Source: Fulvimarina sp039652615 (GTDB lineage: Bacteria; Pseudomonadota; Alphaproteobacteria; Rhizobiales; Rhizobiaceae). Taken from it: a DNA stretch of 64,000 bases. Position 1 is the first letter of the stretch. Each line of letters begins with the position of its first letter. The stretch lies in the NCBI RefSeq assembly GCF_039652615.1, contig NZ_JBDJAC010000005.1, positions 207,283 to 271,282 on the forward strand, in the 5' to 3' direction. Both the position numbers and the translations under genes were made by a program. The notes under the pieces were generated by a model. The model was not told where the DNA came from and made no database searches. It was given only the letters and a program-made list of their open reading frames with translations. Shown one piece after another: positions 53,101 to 61,156 of this stretch.

Positions 53101-53936
53101 CCGTCATAATGGGCGGTATCACCGGCAAGCACATAGGAGCGCATGATGAGGACGCCGACCGTGCCGGTCCGCCCCTCGCCCCGGCTCGGCAGGCTTTCCA
53201 GCCGTGTCGCGATCCGGCCACGCATGCGCGGGTGATAAAGCCCGGTGTCGGGATATTCGATCGGCTCCGGCGCGGATTGACCATGTTTGCCCGCCTTGGC
53301 ATCCGGCCCATAGCGAACGACGAGGAAGCGAATCAGGTTCGCCAGATTGTCGCTCGATCCGCCGAGCCAATATTGCAGAACCAGGAAATAGGCGCGCAGG
53401 TCCTGCGCCGTTCCGGGAATATAGCGCAGGATCTTGGGCAGACGCCGCAGCATTGTCATCTGCCGGGCACCGGAGGCCGGCTTGTTGCCCTTCTTGCTCT
53501 CACCTTTCAGCCGCTTGAGAAGGCCGAGCACGCCGCCCGCTTCCTTGCTCATGTCGAGCTTGCCAGCCCGCGTCAGCTTGACGACCTCGCCGGCTGACAG
53601 AATGCCGAAAAAGGCCGAGCAGTCCGCGCGTCGCTTTTCCAGCGCAGGCAGGATCGGAAGAATATGCGGCTCCATGAAGAGCATGGAAGCAAAAATGATG
53701 TCGGCCCGATCGATATCGCGGATGCAAGCATCCACGGTCGCCGGGTCACGGTCGAAGTCCGTCGCGGCATGAAAGCCAATCTCGAGATCGGGAATGTCCG
53801 CGGATAGCGCATCCCGGGCGCTTGCCACGGCACCGCCCATATGGCCATCGAGCGTGATGATGGCGATGCGCGGGCCTCTGCGCCCGTTGGCGGCTCCGGA
53901 TGCGCCGTTAGCGCGCAAAGTGGGCTTTGGCGTCAT
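50166..53936 (-). CDS. bchH: Magnesium chelatase large subunit BchH
   Basis: 1256 residues, the porphyrin-binding catalytic subunit. RIAIITLDGHMGGAVASARDAL at the N-terminus, VLHFGTHGALEFMPGKQVGLG, PVSRNDRAGW-like residues, and GGVSRAVSEVRGKSVPVYIGDDTRGKG near the C-terminus are typical BchH/CobN-family motifs. It takes protoporphyrin IX and, with BchID, inserts Mg. The start overlaps the end of bchB by 29 bp. The short N-terminal lead (TPKPTLRANGASG) is low-complexity. Confidence 0.97.
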   Translation of the reverse strand: MTPKPTLRANGASGAANGRRGPRIAIITLDGHMGGAVASARDALSADIPDLEIGFHAATDFDRDPATVDACIRDIDRADIIFASMLFMEPHILPILPALEKRRADCSAFFGILSAGEVVKLTRAGKLDMSKEAGGVLGLLKRLKGESKKGNKPASGARQMTMLRRLPKILRYIPGTAQDLRAYFLVLQYWLGGSSDNLANLIRFLVVRYGPDAKAGKHGQSAPEPIEYPDTGLYHPRMRGRIATRLESLPSRGEGRTGTVGVLIMRSYVLAGDTAHYDGVIGALEAKGLKVVPAFASGLDSRPAIDAYFKTEDGKPTIDALVSLTGFSLVGGPAYNDASAAKTAMRELDVPLIAGQAVEFQSLEEWQASDTGLSPVEATMMVAIPEIDGAIGANVFGGRSSLSLPTGHRAMASEPKRAEILASRAAKLVALRRRAKAERTLAITIFNFPPNAGSVGTAAYLSVFESLFNTLKNLKADGYSVDVPESVDVLREAILKGNAESSGTPVNVFAKIPTDDHLRREKHLAEIEAQWGPAPGKHQTDGANLFVYGQRFGNVFVGVQPAFGYEGDPMRLLFERGFAPTHAFSAYYRWLREDLKADAVLHFGTHGALEFMPGKQVGLGETCWPDRLIGDLPNVNLYAANNPSEGALAKRRANAVLVSHLTPPLAEAGLYKGLVDLKSSLDRLRSLEPDAVSERSDLMALIGDQAAMLDLEFDVGAACVSKLSAALLELEATLIPSGLHVIGKPVSRNDRAGWLKAVAEAQFGAPIALETAESIAEGNAEAALLGEAAYRDLVTLDVEKAKEAVRTLGQLSRDLAVDHETPALLRALDGRYIEPVPGGDILRNPAIVPTGRNVHGFDPFRIPSAFAVMEGRRQADRLLERHAAGGGTLPETVALVLWGTDNLKTEGVSLAQALALIGAVPRFDGYGRLAGATLVPLEELGRPRIDALVTLSGIFRDLLPLQSKLIAEAAYLAATADEPDAMNFVAKHARAHMAEEGCDLETAALRVFANADGAYGSNVNLMIDGGAWEQEGELANAYTRRKCFAIDRKGRSSEQKKLLTSAFKTVDLTYQNLESVELGVTTIDHYFDTLGGVSRAVSEVRGKSVPVYIGDDTRGKGTVRTLEEQVALETRTRALNPKWIEGMLAHGYEGVRQIEAHLTNTLGWSATTGQVSPWVYKRFAETFVLDETMRERLAELNPTASARMAERLIEADERQYWRPSDAEREALLDASADLEDRLEGILPQQATKPKNEMEAA

Positions 53937-55479
53937 AGAGCGTCTCCACGGTGATCTCGCTCAGACCGCGGTCCGATGCGAATTTCTCGGTGTTTCGCCG
54001 CGCCTTTCCACGCACGAAGAAGGGGATTTTCTTAAGCTCGGCTTCCGCCTCGGAGGCCCAGATGCCCGTCGCGGATGCAGCCTCGCCATCGTCGGCCTTG
54101 CCGGTTTCGGGCACGCGGATCGCATCCGCAGTCTGGGGAGCAACCCGGTGTCCGGGACCGAGATGGGAGGGAAGCGCGTCGTCAGAGAATTCGAAATCTT
54201 CCCGGAACATGCCGAGCAGATGCTCCTCCAGCCCCATGACCAGCGGATGGACCCACGAGTCCCAGAGGACGTTTGCGCCCTCGAAACCCATCTGCGGCGA
54301 GTAGCGAGCCGGATAGTCCTGCACATGGACGGGCGCGGAAATCACCGCGCAGCCGATACCGAGGCGCTTGGCGATATGCCGCTCCATCTGCGTGCCGAGC
54401 ACAAGTTCCGGCTCCGCCTCGGAGATCGCCTGTTCGACGTCGAGATAGTCGTCGGTGATCAGCGGTTCGACGCCATAGAGCTTCGCCGCCTCACGGATAC
54501 CGCGGGCGAACTCGCGGCTGTAGGTGCCGAGACCGACGACCTCGAAGCCGAATTCTTCTGATGCGACACGCGCCGCCGCGATGGCATGGGTCGCATCGCC
54601 GAAGACGAAGACCCGCTTGCCTGTCAGATAATTCGAGTCGACCGAGCGCGAGAACCAGGGCAGACGCGACGCGCCAGTGGTGTCATCGACAGGATCGAGT
54701 TTCGCCAGCTGACGCACTTCCGTCACGAATTCCCGGGTCGCGTTGACGCCGATCGGAACGACCGTCGTGAAGGGCTGGCCGAAATTCTTCTTCAGAAGGC
54801 GGGCGGCCTGTTCGGCGATTTCCGGATAAAGAACGACGTTGAAGTCCGCATCCTTCAGCCGGCCAATATCGGCGGCGCTCGCATCGAGCGGCGCAACGAC
54901 ATTCACGTCGATGCCGTTCACACCGAGCAGCTTGCGAATTTCAGCCACGTCGTCGCGATGTCGAAAGCCCAGCGCCGTCGCGCCGAGAATATTGCAACGG
55001 GGCCGCGCATTATCGGGCCGTTCAGTCTCACCGGCGCGCTCGCCGGAAAGATGGCGGACGATCTGGTAGAAGGTCTCGCCGGCGCCCCAGTTTTCCTTGC
55101 GCTGATAGGACGGTAATTCCAGCGGCACCACCGGACAGGGAAGGTTCGCCGCCTTGGCGAGACCCGCCGGATCATCCTGAATGAGCTCGCCCGTGCAGGA
55201 GGCGCCGACCAGCATTGCGGCTGGCTTGAAGCGATCATGCGCCGAGATCAAGGTCGACTTGAAAAGCTCGGCGGTATCGCTGCCCAGATCACGGGCCTTG
55301 AAGGTCGTATAGGTTACCGGCGGACGCTTATCGCGCCGCTCGATCATCGTGAAGAGCAGATCGGCGTAGGTGTCGCCCTGCGGCGCGTGAAGCACGTAAT
55401 GCACGTCCGTCATGGCCGTTGCCACACGCATCGCACCCACATGGGGCGGGCCTTCATATGTCCAGACGGTGAGCTGCAT
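53908..55479 (-). CDS. bchB: Dark-operative protochlorophyllide reductase subunit BchB
   Basis: 523 residues. The N-terminus MQLTVWTYEGPPHVGAMRVA fixes the start at 55479 (the frame opens at 55602). Asp36 in APQGDTYADLLF matches the unusual Asp ligand of the NB [4Fe-4S] cluster known from Rhodobacter capsulatus. SCTGELIQDDPAGLA and IGCAVISAPVHVQDYPARYSPQMG are conserved. It lies 14 bp after bchN. Confidence 0.98.
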   Translation of the reverse strand: MQLTVWTYEGPPHVGAMRVATAMTDVHYVLHAPQGDTYADLLFTMIERRDKRPPVTYTTFKARDLGSDTAELFKSTLISAHDRFKPAAMLVGASCTGELIQDDPAGLAKAANLPCPVVPLELPSYQRKENWGAGETFYQIVRHLSGERAGETERPDNARPRCNILGATALGFRHRDDVAEIRKLLGVNGIDVNVVAPLDASAADIGRLKDADFNVVLYPEIAEQAARLLKKNFGQPFTTVVPIGVNATREFVTEVRQLAKLDPVDDTTGASRLPWFSRSVDSNYLTGKRVFVFGDATHAIAAARVASEEFGFEVVGLGTYSREFARGIREAAKLYGVEPLITDDYLDVEQAISEAEPELVLGTQMERHIAKRLGIGCAVISAPVHVQDYPARYSPQMGFEGANVLWDSWVHPLVMGLEEHLLGMFREDFEFSDDALPSHLGPGHRVAPQTADAIRVPETGKADDGEAASATGIWASEAEAELKKIPFFVRGKARRNTEKFASDRGLSEITVETLYDAKAHFAR

Positions 55480-55493
55480 CCCGAACCCCTCTC

Positions 55494-56804
55494 TCAGACC
55501 CGAAGTCGTGTGCGGCGGTCGAAGGGCCGCGCAAACAGGTTCGCCAGATCGCTCGCCTGGTCGTAACCCTGGATCGGCGTGAACAGGAGTTCGATCGACC
55601 ATTTCGTGGTGAGGCCCTCGGCCTCCAACGGATTGGCGAGGCCGAGGCCGCAGACCGTCAGATCCGGCTTTTCGGCTCGCACCCGGTCGAGCTGCCGATC
55701 GACGTCCTGCCCTTCCGAGAGCGCGGTACCCTCTGGGAGAAGCGGCAGCTCACCGGCAAGATGCGCCTTGTGGATGAAGGGCGTACCGACCTCGATCGGC
55801 TCCATGCCGAGCTCGCGCGACAACATGCGCGCCAACGGAATTTCCAGCTGGGAATCCGGCATGAAGAAAATGCGCTTACCCTGAAGCGCGTCACGGAACG
55901 GCTTCAACGCGTGCGATGCCCGCGCCTCGGCAGCCGCCGTCGCAGAGCGAAACACCATCGGATCGATGCCGAAGACATCCGCCGCCGCCTTCAACCAGGC
56001 GGTGGTGCCCTCCGCGCCGAGCGGGAACGGCGCTGGAATATGCACTGCGCCGCGCTCTGCAAGCTCGCGTGCCGTTTCCGTGAGGAAGGGTTGGGCGAGC
56101 AACATCTTCGTGTTCGGACCGACCGCCGGCAGTTCACTCGACTTGCGCGGCGGCAGGAAGCTGACACGCTCCAGCCCCATCGCCTTGAACATGCGGGTGA
56201 ACTGATCTTCCACCACATCGGCCAGCGCGCCAACGACGAGAAGCTCCGCTTCCCCGCTTGTCGACTGAGGCAGCTCCGGGACCAGCGCCGCGAGGCAGCG
56301 ATCTTCACCCTCGGTGAACGTCGTCTCGATACCGGATCCGGTGTAGTTCAGAACCCGCACATCCGGCGAATAGGTCTTCGACAGGCGCGAGGCGGCCTTG
56401 GAGAGATCGAGCTTGATGACCTCGGAAGGGCAGGAACCGACGAGGAACAGCATCTTGATGTCCGGCCGACGATCGAGGAGCCGGGCGACCACCTTGTCCA
56501 GTTCCTCGTTCGCATCCGCCATGCCGGCAAGATCACGCTCTTCCATAACAGCCGTGCCGAAGCGAGGCTCGGCGAAGATCATCACGCCCGCAGCCGACTG
56601 CATGAGATGGGCGCAGGTGCGCGACCCGACGACCAGGAAGAATGCGTCCTGGATCTTGCGGTGCATCCAGACGATGCCGGTGAGCCCGCAAAACACCTCG
56701 TGCTGCCCGCGCTCACGCAGGACGCGCGGCTCAGAGCAACCGGACGAGGGAAGCGTAGGCGTTGCGGCTTTTCGCTCGGGAAGAAGAGACACCGAACCCG
56801 TCAT
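55494..56804 (-). CDS. bchN: Dark-operative protochlorophyllide reductase subunit BchN
   Basis: 436 residues, NifD-like. Cluster ligand Cys are C39 (EVFCGLTG), C64 (SRTCAHLMQ) and C125 (VGSCPSEVI), matching the three Cys that BchN contributes. It forms the catalytic heterotetramer with BchB. The first 30 residues are a non-conserved lead. ATGA overlap with bchF. Confidence 0.98.
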   Translation of the reverse strand: MTGSVSLLPERKAATPTLPSSGCSEPRVLRERGQHEVFCGLTGIVWMHRKIQDAFFLVVGSRTCAHLMQSAAGVMIFAEPRFGTAVMEERDLAGMADANEELDKVVARLLDRRPDIKMLFLVGSCPSEVIKLDLSKAASRLSKTYSPDVRVLNYTGSGIETTFTEGEDRCLAALVPELPQSTSGEAELLVVGALADVVEDQFTRMFKAMGLERVSFLPPRKSSELPAVGPNTKMLLAQPFLTETARELAERGAVHIPAPFPLGAEGTTAWLKAAADVFGIDPMVFRSATAAAEARASHALKPFRDALQGKRIFFMPDSQLEIPLARMLSRELGMEPIEVGTPFIHKAHLAGELPLLPEGTALSEGQDVDRQLDRVRAEKPDLTVCGLGLANPLEAEGLTTKWSIELLFTPIQGYDQASDLANLFARPFDRRTRLRV

Positions 56805-57364
56805 GCCGGCACCCCGCCGACTGCGGCAAGATCATCGGCACGCTCGGCCTGCAGCCGCGCCGCCCTGAGCTTGATCAGGAATTGCGCTGCGTTGATCACG
56901 TAGGCCGCGTAGGCGACGAGCGCGATACTCAGCTGCTGGACCGGAGATCCGAGACCCGCAAGAGCCATCACGACATAGGCCGTGTGCAGCGCGATGACGC
57001 CCATCGACACCACGTCCTCCCAGAAGAAGGCGGGCGCGAACAACCATTTTCCGAACACGACCTTTTCCCAGATCGAGCCGGTAATCATGATCGTGTAGAG
57101 AACGACAGTCTTAAGAACGACGGAAGCCATGGCGATGCCATGCCCCTCCCCCGTGATCATCGCTCTAAGAACGAGACCCAGCGAGACCAGGAAGACAATA
57201 AACTGGAAGGGCGCCAGAAGCCCCTGAACGAGCGTCCAGCGTGTCGCATCACGGCGCACACGCTCCTCAGGCGTGTAAAGCCCGGCATGAACTCCGCTCC
57301 GCCGCGCCCCGTGGTCCTGGGCGTCGCCGTCTGCACGCAATGCGTTGGTGTTTAAGCTCGACAT
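56801..57364 (-). CDS. bchF: 3-vinyl bacteriochlorophyllide hydratase BchF
   Basis: 187 residues, membrane protein with about four helices. YTPEERVRRDATRWTLVQGLLAPFQFIVFLVSL is the BchF signature, followed by GSIWEKVVFGKWLFAPAFFWEDVVSM. It hydrates the 3-vinyl group, the step before BchC. First gene of the long bchFNBHLM-puh operon; a PpsR-type box lies 32 bp upstream of its ATG. Confidence 0.96.
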   Translation of the reverse strand: MSSLNTNALRADGDAQDHGARRSGVHAGLYTPEERVRRDATRWTLVQGLLAPFQFIVFLVSLGLVLRAMITGEGHGIAMASVVLKTVVLYTIMITGSIWEKVVFGKWLFAPAFFWEDVVSMGVIALHTAYVVMALAGLGSPVQQLSIALVAYAAYVINAAQFLIKLRAARLQAERADDLAAVGGVPA

Positions 57365-57395
57365 GACAAACAGTGTGAACCCGGGTAACGGGAAC

Positions 57396-57413
57396 TGTCA
57401 AGTGAACTTTACA
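57396..57413. promoter_or_regulatory. PpsR/CrtJ palindrome upstream of bchF
   Basis: TGTCAAGTGAACTTTACA fits TGT-N12-ACA with one deviation in the right arm (TTTACA rather than TTGACA). It is placed to control the bchF operon. I find no second complete site within 50 bp. Confidence 0.82.
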
Positions 57414-57639
57414 CTCATGAAAGCGCGACGCCAGACACGCCCGACTGTTTGCACCGAAAGGAAAAATGCTGTCGCCAGGTTGAAAGAATTCTAAGAATGG
57501 GCAAGGATCATGCGAGTGGTCATTGGCATCGGAGGAAGCTGGGCTGCTAAGGGTTGGAGAACATCTCAGGCAAGGGACACCAGCCCAGATTGATTTTGCG
57601 CCATAGGGCCTTGGCCGGCAATACGACGCGAGCAGGTTC

Positions 57640-57677
57640 ACTATCTGACATGCTGGATCGCGCATATGTCAGATAGT
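57640..57677. promoter_or_regulatory. Perfect 12-bp inverted repeat upstream of aerR/ppaA
   Basis: Arms ACTATCTGACAT (57640-57651) and ATGTCAGATAGT (57666-57677) are exact reverse complements with a 14-base spacer. It ends 31 bp before the aerR ATG. It does not match TGT-N12-ACA. It could be an operator for another dimeric regulator, or a 5'-leader hairpin of the aerR-ppsR mRNA. Confidence 0.7.
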
Positions 57678-57708
57678 TCGTCGTCATCTTCAAAGCGGGA
57701 GGAACGCT

Positions 57709-58662
57709 ATGGCATACCTAGCCAATGGTGCTCAGTTTTCCCAGCCAGACAGAGAAGAGCACGAGCAATCGGACGTGTCAGCCCACATTGACACGAGTGA
57801 AGCCGGCGTTAAGGCCGAACAGGATTGCTCGCGACAATCACTTCATTTCGCCGGCCTTCGTGCTGAAAACCACGATCGAAACGGTTCGAGCGGAAGCCTT
57901 GAGGATGCCGTCCGGCAGGCGGTCATACCGCGGCTTTATGCCCAGCGCCTGGGGAAACGTGCCGAGGCACCTGATCGCGCGCCCGCCGGGGACCGCACGC
58001 GGGCCATCGTCGCCCATGGCGCGGTCAATCAGCTCTTGCGGCTCGTGCTGTCCGGCCAACCATCGGCCCAGGAAGCCTTTCTGAACGATCTTCACGAAAA
58101 AGCGGTTCCCATACGCGCCCTGATCGAGGATGTCGTCGTTCCAGTGGCCAACGAAATCGGCGCAGCCTGGGCAGACGACCGCATGAGCTTTGCGGAGGTG
58201 ACCCTCAAGATCGGCCTGATGCAGACCGCCGTCTCGAATTTCACCGCCAAGACACTTGCCGCCAACCTACGGCACAATGCGCCGCGCTTTCTCGTTGCGC
58301 CAACCCCTGGGGAACAGCATGTTTTCGGCGCTGCTGTTCTCTCCAGCCTGCTGGTCGCGGAAGGCTATCAAGCAGAGGCGCTGCTGGACGCAACATCGCG
58401 CGCGTTGTGCGATCAGGTCCGGACCCATGACTATGCCGCCGTCGGACTTTCCTGTAACAGCGACAGAACCTTGCCAAGCTTGAAAGGTCTGATCGCGGAG
58501 ATTCGGAATGCGAGTCGCAATCGGTCGATTAGAATAATGATTGGCGGATGGGCCTTGCATGAAGGCGACGAATCGCTAAGTACCTTTGGCGCCGATTTGG
58601 TCGTGACTAACAGTCACAGTGCAATTGACGCAATTGTTGGCCGATTCGAGCCCGAAAATTGA
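57709..58662 (+). CDS. ppaA: Cobalamin-binding antirepressor AerR/PpaA
   Basis: 317 residues. An N-terminal variable 65 residues precede a helical domain (LEDAVRQAVIPRLY, then VVVPVANEIGAAWADDRMSFAEVTLKIGLMQ), and a B12-binding Rossmann domain with VAPTPGEQHVFGA (candidate cobalamin-axial His204), YAAVGLSCNSD and MIGGWAL. AerR/PpaA binds adenosyl- or hydroxocobalamin in a light-dependent way and counteracts CrtJ/PpsR. It sits directly before ppsR, 43 bp apart, as in other purple bacteria. Confidence 0.92.
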   Translation: MAYLANGAQFSQPDREEHEQSDVSAHIDTSEAGVKAEQDCSRQSLHFAGLRAENHDRNGSSGSLEDAVRQAVIPRLYAQRLGKRAEAPDRAPAGDRTRAIVAHGAVNQLLRLVLSGQPSAQEAFLNDLHEKAVPIRALIEDVVVPVANEIGAAWADDRMSFAEVTLKIGLMQTAVSNFTAKTLAANLRHNAPRFLVAPTPGEQHVFGAAVLSSLLVAEGYQAEALLDATSRALCDQVRTHDYAAVGLSCNSDRTLPSLKGLIAEIRNASRNRSIRIMIGGWALHEGDESLSTFGADLVVTNSHSAIDAIVGRFEPEN

Positions 58663-58705
58663 GAGCCTACGCTTTCGCTGAACCACGCAACCGGACCGGT
58701 ATGCC

Positions 58706-60130
58706 ATGGGAGTAAATTTCGCTGACGGCGGCCGGGCATTCTCCAATCCGGGTCGCACATTCGCAGATCTGGACCCGGGGCTTATTGCGTCGCTCGTCAC
58801 GGCAACTGCGGATCTCGCGCTGCTGATCGACGAGACGGGAACGGTGGTCGACGTCGCGATGCGACAGGACGTCTGCCCGCCGGAAGTCTACAGCAAATGG
58901 ATCGGTCGCCCCTTCGTCGAGACAGTCACAAGTGAATGCCAGATCAAGGCGAAGCGGTTGCTGGCCGACGGCGCGGGTCAATCGGAAACGCGGCGCGAGA
59001 TCAATCATCCGATACCGAATTCTCGCGATCTGCCGGTCAGCTACATCATGTTGCAGCTGAGCTCCGGAAGCGGACAGATCGCGCTTGGCCGAGACCTCCG
59101 GGCAGCTGCGGATCTCCAACAGCGGCTGATCTCCGCCCAGCTTGCCTACGATCACGAGTTCGAGCAGGTCCGGAACGTCGAGGCCCATTACCGTGCGCTC
59201 TTCGAGACCAGCATACAGCTTCACCTGATCGTCGATCCTCGCAATCGGATCATCATCGAAGCGAATGGCAATGCGCGCAAAAAGCTGTGTGACAATGATC
59301 CCGTCGGCACAAATCTCGAAGATCACTTCGCACCCGATACGCTTATCGAGCTCGACCGCCTGATCGGCCAGGCCTTTTCATCCGGGAAAAGCGAACACGG
59401 GACGCTTCGTCGCCGCGACGAGGACCGCTCCCCTGTCTCGGTCGCTTTACACTTCTTCCGCCATCTGGGGCATTCCCGCCTCTCGGTTCAGATTCAGCCG
59501 GAGACGGCCAACACCAATTCTCATTCGGACGATCTTGCCACCCGATTGTTCGCAGGCCTTGGCGCAGCGACACCCGATGCCCTCGTCATCCTTGATGACG
59601 AGATGCGCGTGGTGTCGGCCAATCAGAGCTATCTCGACCTCGTCCAGGTCGCCGAACATTCCCAGCTCAAGGGCCAGCACCAGTTTGACCGGATCGGCCA
59701 GCGCGGTGTCGAATTGCGTGTCCTGAAGAACGCGATCGACAATCAGGGTATGGTCCGCACGCTCACGACATCCGTAACCCAGACCTATGGTTCGACGATC
59801 CCCGTGGAAATCGGCGGAACGGCGATCGAGGTCGACGGCGACCGGTTCTACGGGCTCGCCATCCGCCGTAGCGAGCGCGGCGTCACGTCCCTCCCGCATT
59901 CCGGCAAAACTGAAATGCGCCCGGCTAACGATATGATCGGCCTCGTCGGCCAGATGCCACTTCGCGATATCGTGAGGGACACGACGGACATCATCGAGCG
60001 GCTCTGCATCGAAGCCGCACTCGAATTGACCGGCAACAACCGCGCCTCGGCTGCCGAGCTTCTCGGGATCAGCCGTCAAGCACTTTATACGAAACTGCGC
60101 CGGTTCGGGATCATCAGCGAAGCGGGCTAG
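58706..60130 (+). CDS. ppsR: Transcriptional repressor PpsR/CrtJ
   Basis: 474 residues. An N-terminal PAS-like domain (about 20-140), a Q-linker helix (LRAAADLQQRLISAQLAYDHEFEQ), two further PAS domains (about 160-265 and 280-390) and a C-terminal Fis-type HTH (NNRASAAELLGISRQALYTKLRRFG). Cys434 lies in IIERLCIEAALEL, equivalent to the redox Cys of the Rhodobacter HTH. The other Cys are at 57, 78 and 195; I see none in the 240-260 region where the partner Cys lies in Rhodobacter. It binds the TGT-N12-ACA sites. Confidence 0.95.
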   Translation: MGVNFADGGRAFSNPGRTFADLDPGLIASLVTATADLALLIDETGTVVDVAMRQDVCPPEVYSKWIGRPFVETVTSECQIKAKRLLADGAGQSETRREINHPIPNSRDLPVSYIMLQLSSGSGQIALGRDLRAAADLQQRLISAQLAYDHEFEQVRNVEAHYRALFETSIQLHLIVDPRNRIIIEANGNARKKLCDNDPVGTNLEDHFAPDTLIELDRLIGQAFSSGKSEHGTLRRRDEDRSPVSVALHFFRHLGHSRLSVQIQPETANTNSHSDDLATRLFAGLGAATPDALVILDDEMRVVSANQSYLDLVQVAEHSQLKGQHQFDRIGQRGVELRVLKNAIDNQGMVRTLTTSVTQTYGSTIPVEIGGTAIEVDGDRFYGLAIRRSERGVTSLPHSGKTEMRPANDMIGLVGQMPLRDIVRDTTDIIERLCIEAALELTGNNRASAAELLGISRQALYTKLRRFGIISEAG

Positions 60131-60189
60131 CCGTGAAGCGCCCGACCGGGCAGGTTTTGTGCGGGCGAACGCATTTTGAGTTTAGAACG

Positions 60190-60207
60190 TGTCAAGTTTA
60201 GTTGACA
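60190..60207. promoter_or_regulatory. PpsR/CrtJ palindrome upstream of bchG
   Basis: TGTCAAGTTTAGTTGACA is a strong TGT-N12-ACA palindrome, 31 bp before the bchG ATG and 59 bp after the ppsR stop. It should control bchG-bch2-bchP and perhaps hemA. Confidence 0.85.
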
Positions 60208-60238
60208 CACAGGCTTGAATCGACCTAGCATCGTCGAC

Positions 60239-61156
60239 ATGAGCCGAACGGTCGCCCCACTCACTCCAGAACCTCGCATTCAGGCATCGGCCCTTCTCGC
60301 GGTCCTGAAGCCGGTCACCTGGTTCGCTCCTGTCTGGGCCTTTGCCTGCGGCGGCATTTCCGCCATCGGGACCCTTGGACCCGACAGCAACCATCTCCTT
60401 GTCATTCGCGACGTGCTTCTCGGCCTCGTTCTCGCCGGCCCGATGCTGTGCGGCGCGAGCCAGGCGGTCAACGACTGGTTCGATCGTCATGTCGATGCGA
60501 TCAACGAGCCCCATCGCCCCATTCCCTCAGGCCGTCTGCCCGGCCGATCCGGCCTTGCCATCGCGATCCTCTGGACGGCCGCCTCACTTCTGCTGGCCTC
60601 CTTCCTTGGCCCGATCGTCTTCATCGCGGCAGCGGTCGGCTGCGCATTTTCCTGGGCCTACAGCGCACCGCCGCTGCGCCTCAAAAAGAACGGCTGGTAT
60701 GGCAATGCGAGCGTCGCGATCTCCTATGAGGGGCTCGCCTGGGTGACCGGCGCTGCGCTCGTCGCGCAAGGCATGCCGTCCACCGAGACGCTCGTTCTTG
60801 CTCTTCTCTATTCCCTCGGCGCTCACGGCATCATGACTCTCAACGACTTCAAGTCGATTGAGGGGGATCTGCGCTTCGGCATCCGCACGCTGCCCGCCCG
60901 CTACGGCGTCACCGCCGCCAGCTGGATCGCATGTGTCGTCATGGCCGGCGCACAGATCGCGGTCATTGGATGCCTCGCCGTCTGGGGTTACACAGTTGCG
61001 GCGGTTCTCGTTTCCGCGCTTCTCCTCGGCCAGTTCGCGCTGATGCGCCGGTTCCTCTCCGATCCGCAAGCCGAGGCCATCCGCTACAACGCGACCGGCA
61101 CGGGGCTCTACGTACTCGGCATGATGGTCGCCGCTGTTGCACTCGGTGTGTCGTGA
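60239..61156 (+). CDS. bchG: Bacteriochlorophyll synthase BchG
   Basis: 305 residues, UbiA-type prenyltransferase with about eight helices attaching the geranylgeranyl/phytyl tail. The prenyl-diphosphate motif NDWFDRHVDAINEPHRPIPSG and second Asp motif LNDFKSIEGDLRFGIRTLP are diagnostic. I prefer the ATG at 60239; a TTG at 60215 is in frame and closer to the PpsR box. The stop overlaps the next ATG (TGATG). Confidence 0.96.
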   Translation: MSRTVAPLTPEPRIQASALLAVLKPVTWFAPVWAFACGGISAIGTLGPDSNHLLVIRDVLLGLVLAGPMLCGASQAVNDWFDRHVDAINEPHRPIPSGRLPGRSGLAIAILWTAASLLLASFLGPIVFIAAAVGCAFSWAYSAPPLRLKKNGWYGNASVAISYEGLAWVTGAALVAQGMPSTETLVLALLYSLGAHGIMTLNDFKSIEGDLRFGIRTLPARYGVTAASWIACVVMAGAQIAVIGCLAVWGYTVAAVLVSALLLGQFALMRRFLSDPQAEAIRYNATGTGLYVLGMMVAAVALGVS

